A stretch of DNA of 8,254 bases from JAICIG01 sp035532215 (lineage in GTDB: Bacteria; Planctomycetota; Planctomycetia; Pirellulales; JAICIG01), in assembly GCA_035532215.1 (NCBI GenBank), contig DATKRK010000166.1, positions 1 to 8,254 on the forward strand, given 5' to 3'. Below, piece after piece: positions 6,117 to 8,254 of this stretch. The position numbers and the translations under genes are program-made. The notes under the pieces are model-generated. The model had not been told where the DNA came from, searched no databases, and saw nothing but the letters and a program-made list of their open reading frames with translations. The stretch's first letter is position 1, and every line of letters begins with the position of its first letter.

Positions 6117-6235
6117 TCCGCCCCGGCGCCCCGGCGAGCTAGCGCTCGCTCCGCTGGCGCGGAAAGCTGGCCCTTCACGAAACCTTTGCCATTGCCGCCG
6201 GCCGTTCAGGGACGTGCCAACGACGATGAGAAGGC

Positions 6236-6259
6236 GTGTCTCGCACGAGGCACTTTTAT
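6236..6259 (+). promoter_or_regulatory. Leader element of the first small gene
   Basis: Palindrome GTGTCTCG-CA-CGAGGCAC (6236-6253), one base, then TTTAT (6255-6259), a pyrimidine-rich stretch, and ATG at 6277, 22 bases after the TTTAT start. The same order occurs before the genes at 6728, 7356 and 7896. Confidence 0.5.
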
Positions 6260-6276
6260 TCGGTTCCCCCGTTTCT

Positions 6277-6546
6277 ATGACCTCATGGATGAGCGGCCTG
6301 CTCGGCCGCAAGCACAACCGCCCGCTGGACGACCTGTCCGTCGTCTCCATGTTTTCCGATCTCGAACTGCGCGTCGATCTCAAGGAACGACTGTTGCCGT
6401 GCGGCCACTTGGGTTACTGGCTGTCGCTGTACTGGTATTCCTCGGAAAAGCGCGAGTGGCTCGACATCGGAATTCTGCACCAATCAGACCTGGGGCGCAT
6501 GATCACGCTGCTCCAGGAAGCGCACGCTTACTTGAAGGATCTGTAA
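6277..6546 (+). CDS. Small protein (89 aa), same fold type as the gene at 7356
   Basis: ATG at 6277 (an alternative ATG is at 6289) to TAA at 6544-6546. The upstream frame is open but low-quality, and the leader element fixes the start by its spacing. The protein reads DLELRVDLKERLLPCGHLGY, then WLSLYWYSSEKREWLDIG, and ends DLGRMITLLQEAHAYLKDL. Four or five predicted beta strands followed by an amphipathic helix suggest a compact alpha/beta nucleic-acid-binding-like fold. I cannot name the family. The C-terminal motif D-L-G-(R/K)-hydrophobic-hydrophobic-T-x-x-Q is shared with the 7356 product. There are no catalytic residues or membrane segments. It is the first of a row of tiny genes downstream of the transfer-like genes. 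Confidence 0.68.
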   Translation: MTSWMSGLLGRKHNRPLDDLSVVSMFSDLELRVDLKERLLPCGHLGYWLSLYWYSSEKREWLDIGILHQSDLGRMITLLQEAHAYLKDL

Positions 6547-6577
6547 TGCGACGGGCCGTTTCCCTGAAGACGGCCCG
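6546..6577 (+). terminator. Hairpin following the 6277 gene
   Basis: GGGCCGT (6553-6559 approximately) pairs with ACGGCCC around a loop containing CCCTG. It starts in the last base of the stop codon with ATGCGACGGGCCG (6546-6558), which is repeated exactly at 6982-6994. The downstream run is only moderately T-rich (ATTCATTTATTC), so termination may be partial. Confidence 0.5.
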
Positions 6578-6650
6578 GCCATTCATTTATTCTTGCGATT
6601 CGGTCCCCTATCCCCCGCAATCGCTTTCGCTTGGCCTCATCGCCGCCCTC

Positions 6651-6668
6651 GATCATCAGGGGATGATC
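6651..6668. repeat. Perfect hairpin GATCATC / GATGATC
   Basis: GATCATC (6651-6657), loop AGGG, GATGATC (6662-6668). It lies in the 181-base non-coding gap between two small genes. It could be an operator or part of a structured leader. Confidence 0.55.
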
Positions 6669-6685
6669 ATTTGCGGCGTTTTGGT

Positions 6686-6708
6686 GCGACTCTTCGAGTC
6701 GCCTTTAT
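6686..6708 (+). promoter_or_regulatory. Leader element of the second small gene
   Basis: Perfect hairpin GCGACTC-TTC-GAGTCGC (6686-6702), one base, TTTAT (6704-6708), pyrimidine-rich stretch, then ATG at 6728, 24 bases from the TTTAT start. Confidence 0.55.
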
Positions 6709-6727
6709 TTCCGTTCCCCCGACGCGT

Positions 6728-6982
6728 ATGGAAAACGACGCTTGTCTCGCCGAAGCCGTCAACGGCAACGCGAGGCGCCGCTTGCATGAGTACGTCACGG
6801 TCGCCGGCAATCGGCGTTGCCTGCTGGAAATCAGCGAGTACAACGGCTGGGCGGATCAATGGAAAGTCCTCTTCCTCGCCGGCTGTGTGCCGCGCGCGGA
6901 AGCCGAATTCATCGTCCAGCGGTTCCGCGAAAATGTTCGCGGATATTCGTGGCACGACGAGGAATTCCTCGTTGAAGAGTGA
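6728..6982 (+). CDS. Small hypothetical protein (84 aa)
   Basis: ATG at 6728 to TGA at 6980-6982. It begins MENDACLAEAVNGNARRRLH and contains YVTVAGNRRCLLEISEYNGW. It then has an amphipathic helix (PRAEAEFIVQRFREN) and ends in an acidic tail (DEEFLVEE). The likely fold is beta strands followed by a helix, soluble, with no motif I can tie to a known family. The start is fixed by the shared leader element 24 bases upstream rather than by a Shine-Dalgarno, of which there is none. The opposite-strand frame over this region is a shadow. It sits in the array of tiny genes, with its stop abutting the second copy of the ATGCGACGGGCCG hairpin. Confidence 0.62.
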   Translation: MENDACLAEAVNGNARRRLHEYVTVAGNRRCLLEISEYNGWADQWKVLFLAGCVPRAEAEFIVQRFRENVRGYSWHDEEFLVEE

Positions 6983-7026
6983 TGCGACGGGCCGCTGCCC
7001 CTGCCGCGGCCCGGACGATATTTTTT
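6982..7026 (+). terminator. Intrinsic terminator after the 6728 gene
   Basis: GGGCCGC pairs with GCGGCCC (stem within 6989-7012) around a loop containing CCCCTG. It is followed by GGACGATATTTTTTC with a six-T run near 7020-7026. It begins in the stop codon with the same 13 bases as 6546-6558. Confidence 0.65.
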
Positions 7027-7076
7027 CTCGCGAACAGGCACGTCTCTCCTCGTTCGCTCGATTTGTTTTCAAGCAT

Positions 7077-7132
7077 CCATCCCGTGCAAATGGTCTTCGT
7101 CGTCAGGGTGGCGAGGATCTTTGCATGGATGG
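7077..7132. repeat. Imperfect inverted repeat upstream of the 52-aa ORF
   Basis: CCATCC-CG-TGCAAA (7077-7090) is opposed by TTTGCA-T-GGATGG (7120-7132) with 29 bases between. The right arm ends just before GGGTTTTTACCC, the leader of the ORF at 7159. Confidence 0.5.
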
Positions 7133-7158
7133 GTTTTTACCCTTTACCGCTTTTTTGT

Positions 7159-7317
7159 ATGGAAACGACAAAAGCAGCATCGGGTTCTCGAAGCCCGCTC
7201 CGTCTGGCATATATGCAGCCAGAGCCGAGAACGTGGCGGAGCCGACCAGCGTCCCTCCCGGGACCGCTGTTCGACATCACCGTCATCGGGCTGTTTGTCG
7301 TGCTCGGGATGGCCTAA
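7159..7317 (+). CDS. Tiny tail-anchored-type hypothetical protein (52 aa)
   Basis: ATG at 7159 to TAA at 7315-7317. The first ~35 residues are polar and basic (METTKAASGSRSPLRLAYMQ, then a Pro/Arg-rich stretch). The last ~18 residues are hydrophobic (FDITVIGLFVVLGMA), as in a C-terminal membrane anchor. An upstream frame extension from 6979 exists but would overlap the terminator and repeat region, so I chose the internal ATG. A T-rich leader with TTTAC 23 bases before the ATG resembles, less exactly, the leader element of its neighbours. No family was recognised. It could be a chance ORF, but the C-terminal anchor and position in the array speak for a gene. Confidence 0.42.
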   Translation: METTKAASGSRSPLRLAYMQPEPRTWRSRPASLPGPLFDITVIGLFVVLGMA

Positions 7318-7337
7318 GTCCTCTGAGCACTCTTTAT
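7317..7337 (+). promoter_or_regulatory. Leader element of the fourth small gene
   Basis: Palindrome AGTCCTC-T-GAGCACT (7317-7331, one mismatched pair), one base, TTTAT (7333-7337), pyrimidine-rich stretch, then ATG at 7356, 23 bases from the TTTAT start. Confidence 0.5.
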
Positions 7338-7355
7338 TTTCTCCCTCTTTTCAGC

Positions 7356-7628
7356 ATGGAAGCCAAAAAGAAGAATGCCTCGCCCAAGGCCGCTTCGCAA
7401 GAAGCGAAAAAGGGACCGATGAAGACCTTCACGGCCGACGACGTGTCGGCGGCGATTTTCTGCCACGAGTACAACGAGCGAACGTTCTACAGCGTGACGT
7501 TCACCCGCTGGTACCGCGACAACAACGGTCAGAACCGGTATGTGAATTCGTTCGGATTGGAGGATCTCGGAAAAGTCGTGACGGTTGCCCAGCAATCGGA
7601 CGAGTACATCCGGGCGCTTCCGCAATAG
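7356..7628 (+). CDS. Small protein (90 aa) with Lys-rich N-terminus, paralogous fold to the 6277 product
   Basis: ATG at 7356 to TAG at 7626-7628. The first ~20 residues are Lys/Ala/Ser-rich and probably disordered. The globular part starts at a second in-frame ATG (7419), preceded by AGGGA, which may be an alternative start. It reads MKTFTADDVSAAIFCHEYNE, then TFYSVTFTRWYRDNNGQ, and VNSFGLEDLGKVVTVAQQSD. Beta strands followed by a helix with DLGKVVTVAQQ match the DLGRMITLLQE end of the gene at 6277. I recognise the general type as small proteins that recur near Replic_Relax-type genes, but cannot name a family. A compact nucleic-acid-binding role (PC4- or PUR-like) is speculation. A much longer frame opens upstream at 5895 but runs across hairpins and other genes, so it is not used. 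Confidence 0.72.
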   Translation: MEAKKKNASPKAASQEAKKGPMKTFTADDVSAAIFCHEYNERTFYSVTFTRWYRDNNGQNRYVNSFGLEDLGKVVTVAQQSDEYIRALPQ

Positions 7629-7637
7629 GAATTACGA

Positions 7638-7655
7638 GGGCTGCCCTGACAGCCC
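7638..7655 (+). terminator. Hairpin after the 7356 gene
   Basis: GGGCTG (7638-7643), loop CCCTGA, CAGCCC (7650-7655). It lies ten bases after the stop and shares the CCCTG loop with the two hairpins upstream. The T-run is weak. Confidence 0.4.
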
Positions 7656-7728
7656 CCGCTTTCATGCGTGCCGCAGTCGATCGGCCAACGGTCGGCTCGG
7701 TTTCCATGAAAGACCTCTCTTTCTCAAC

Positions 7729-7847
7729 GGCAGGGCATCCAACTCTCGGATGCTCCTGCCCTCTCGTGCAGGCTCTCGCAGTTTGCACGGCCCCACGATC
7801 CCCAAGGAGATCCCTACGGGCTCCTCCTTGCCCTGCCGGGGCCGTGC
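7729..7847. other. Nested hairpins in the gene-free gap 7629-7895
   Basis: First stem: GGCAGGGCATCC (7729-7740) with GGATGCTCCTGCC (7748-7760), 12 pairs with one bulge. Second: GCACGGCCCC (7785-7794) with GGGGCCGTGC (7838-7847), perfect over 10 bp. The second encloses CAAGGAG (7803-7809) with CTCCTTG (7824-7830). I see no ORF of quality in the gap. It may be a structured RNA, a cruciform protein-binding site or a double terminator. The orientation is not evident. Confidence 0.55.
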
Positions 7848-7855
7848 CGTGCTGC

Positions 7856-7878
7856 TTCGCCTGCAAAGGCAACTTTAT
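7856..7878 (+). promoter_or_regulatory. Leader element of the methylase gene
   Basis: GCCT-GCAA-AGGC (7859-7870) with flanking TT/AA pairing to 7872, one base, TTTAT (7874-7878), pyrimidine-rich stretch, and ATG at 7896, 22 bases from the TTTAT start. Confidence 0.45.
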
Positions 7879-7895
7879 TTCATTCTCACAGTTTT

Positions 7896-8150
7896 ATGGT
7901 TTCCTCATCCCTTTCCAGAATCGCGGTGCTCCCGAAAGCACCAATCAACGGCAGTCCGGTGCCGTGGCTCACGAGCCTGTACCACAAGCCGTGGGCCGGT
8001 CCCTACGGCAGCCGCAAATATCCGGGCAACTGCTCCGGCGAGCTCATCAAGGACCTGCTGCTCTACTTCAAACCGAAGCGCGTGCTCGATCCGTTATGTT
8101 GTTCACCACATAACGGGTCTTCTGTGGCGCAGTCCGTTATGTGGCCTTAA
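7896..8150 (+). pseudogene. DNA methyltransferase, interrupted in SAM-binding motif I
   Basis: ATG at 7896 starts a frame with PWAGPYGSRKYPGNCSGEL, then IKDLLLYFKPKRVLDP (ending at 8093). 'VLDP' is the first half of the D-P-x-x-G-S-G type motif I that binds S-adenosylmethionine in N6-adenine and N4-cytosine methylases, and the preceding 'F+P++VLDP' context is typical. After VLDP the frame becomes unrelated (LCCSPHNG...) and stops at TAA 8148-8150. The Gly-rich half of motif I and the whole catalytic domain are therefore absent. The break coincides with an inverted-repeat core site at 8091-8116. I read this as disruption by insertion. The 3' half should resume beyond the window. As it stands the product cannot be active. 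Confidence 0.72.
8091..8116. repeat. Tyrosine-recombinase-like crossover site at the insertion point
   Basis: CCGTTATGT (8091-8099) and its perfect reverse complement ACATAACGG (8108-8116) flank an 8-base spacer, TGTTCACC. Two inverted arms of about 9-13 bp around 6-8 bp is the standard layout of core sites for Xer, Cre/lox and integrase-type recombinases (established knowledge). It starts exactly where methylase homology ends. Confidence 0.6.
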
Positions 8151-8202
8151 CCTCTTCCACAGCCTTCCGTCCGCATTTTGAGCCCTTCTTGCGCCACATA
8201 AT
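8106..8202. repeat. Further inverted arm repeats at the element end
   Basis: CCACATAACGG (8106-8116) is inverted as CCGTTATGTGG (8134-8144). TGTGGCGCA (8123-8131) is inverted as TGCGCCACA (8190-8198, continuing into TAAT). Four related arm sequences within 110 bases suggest multiple recombinase-binding sites of a left element end. Confidence 0.65.
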
Positions 8203-8241
8203 ACCGACGCGTATTGTCGCCCACTCGTCGGTCTAATAACT

Positions 8242-8248
8242 GTGGAGG
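8242..8248 (+). promoter_or_regulatory. Ribosome-binding site for a gene starting just outside the window
   Basis: GTGGAGG at 8242-8248, in TGTGGAGGCTCAAA, ends six bases before the window edge. This is the right distance for a start codon at or just after the end. It is the clearest Shine-Dalgarno on the plus strand here. Confidence 0.35.
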
Positions 8249-8254
8249 CTCAAA

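Larger units (their letters stand above)
5938..6180. other. Palindrome-rich non-coding region, candidate oriT/oriV
   Basis: In the 378-base gap after the Replic_Relax gene I see no convincing ORF but dense symmetry. There are 17-bp perfect inverted repeats (6018-6034 with 6100-6116), GGGGC-TCC-GCCCC (6112-6124), GCGAGC-TAGC-GCTCGC (6134-6149), and a tandem 10-bp repeat CCGCTCGC(T/G)A (6048-6067). Origins of transfer and replication usually have nested inverted repeats and iterons beside their initiator gene. A REP-like extragenic palindrome is the alternative. The function is inferred; the repeats are seen. Confidence 0.45.
8091..8254 (+). mobile_element. Left end of an inserted element (continues beyond the window)
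   Basis: The sequence after the methylase break has no further methylase residues, carries the repeated arm sites, and ends with a ribosome-binding site. The nature of the element (integrase-borne island or IS-like) cannot be seen here because its genes lie outside. Confidence 0.5.

Noticed and set aside
5895..7355. Long plus-strand frame starting with ATGA overlap and a GGAGG-type site after the Replic_Relax gene
   Set aside because: The overlap and ribosome-binding site are attractive, but the product is Pro/Arg/Ser-rich and runs through palindromes, terminator hairpins and other small genes before entering the 7356 gene in frame. A short real ORF at its very beginning cannot be excluded.
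6546..7655. Integron cassette array with attC sites
   Set aside because: The ORF-hairpin-ORF layout suggests it, but no RYYYAAC/GTTRRRY core pairs flank the hairpins, so terminators or another module type fit better.
7121..8113. 330-residue plus-strand frame through the small-gene and methylase region
   Set aside because: It is out of frame with the methylase and the 7356 gene, low in protein character, and spans several hairpins.
1..8254. CRISPR arrays, rRNA or complete tRNA genes
   Set aside because: No regularly spaced direct repeats and no recognisable rRNA or cloverleaf sequence were seen on either strand.

Overview
The window looks like an accessory, probably conjugative or mobilisable, region of a GC-rich bacterial chromosome or plasmid. 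My best guess at the host is a planctomycete or a relative. The reasons are weak Shine-Dalgarno use at most starts, an HTH 'replication-relaxation' protein beside a TraG/TraD-like ATPase, and many tiny lineage-type ORFs. This host guess is inference from general familiarity and not a database result. No rRNA, complete tRNA or CRISPR array is visible.

Layout. (1) Positions 1-1055 are a decayed zone. It holds the first codons of a leftward gene, the C-terminal remnant of an IS200/IS605-type Y1 transposase with its right-end hairpin, and ghost coding fragments on both strands. A good sigma70-like promoter then leads into a 54-aa ORF (1056-1220). (2) Positions 1303-4817 carry a three-gene set. 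Two paralogous membrane/coiled-coil proteins of unknown family share a conserved C-terminal domain and a 136-bp tract of perfect DNA identity. They are followed by a P-loop ATPase of the VirD4/TraD/HerA kind, whose start overlaps the preceding stop (ATGA). The ATPase has no membrane segment, so the paired membrane proteins may anchor it.

(3) Positions 4818-5031 form a non-coding leader: a near-consensus promoter, several small hairpins, and two intrinsic-terminator-like stems, the second only 20 nt before the next ATG. This is either an attenuator or a free-standing small RNA. (4) Positions 5032-5898 encode a Replic_Relax-type protein. (5) Positions 5899-6276 have no convincing gene but are full of palindromes and short direct repeats. 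This is a candidate origin of transfer or replication beside the gene most likely to act on it.

(6) Positions 6277-7628 are a row of four very small genes. They are separated by hairpins and mostly preceded by the same leader architecture: a palindrome, one base, TTTAT, and the ATG 22-24 nt further on. The first and fourth proteins appear to share a fold. (7) Positions 7629-7895 hold nested hairpins. (8) From 7896 a DNA methyltransferase gene begins with the same leader. It is cut exactly within SAM-binding motif I (VLDP|) by foreign sequence. The first bases of that sequence form a tyrosine-recombinase-like crossover site: two 9-bp inverted arms around an 8-bp spacer, with further arm copies inward. 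The window ends with a GGAGG ribosome-binding site pointing rightwards, presumably into the inserted element's first gene.

Together, the ATPase, its membrane partners, the Replic_Relax protein and the palindromic region suggest a DNA-transfer or maintenance module of a mobile element that carries small accessory genes and an (interrupted) orphan methylase.
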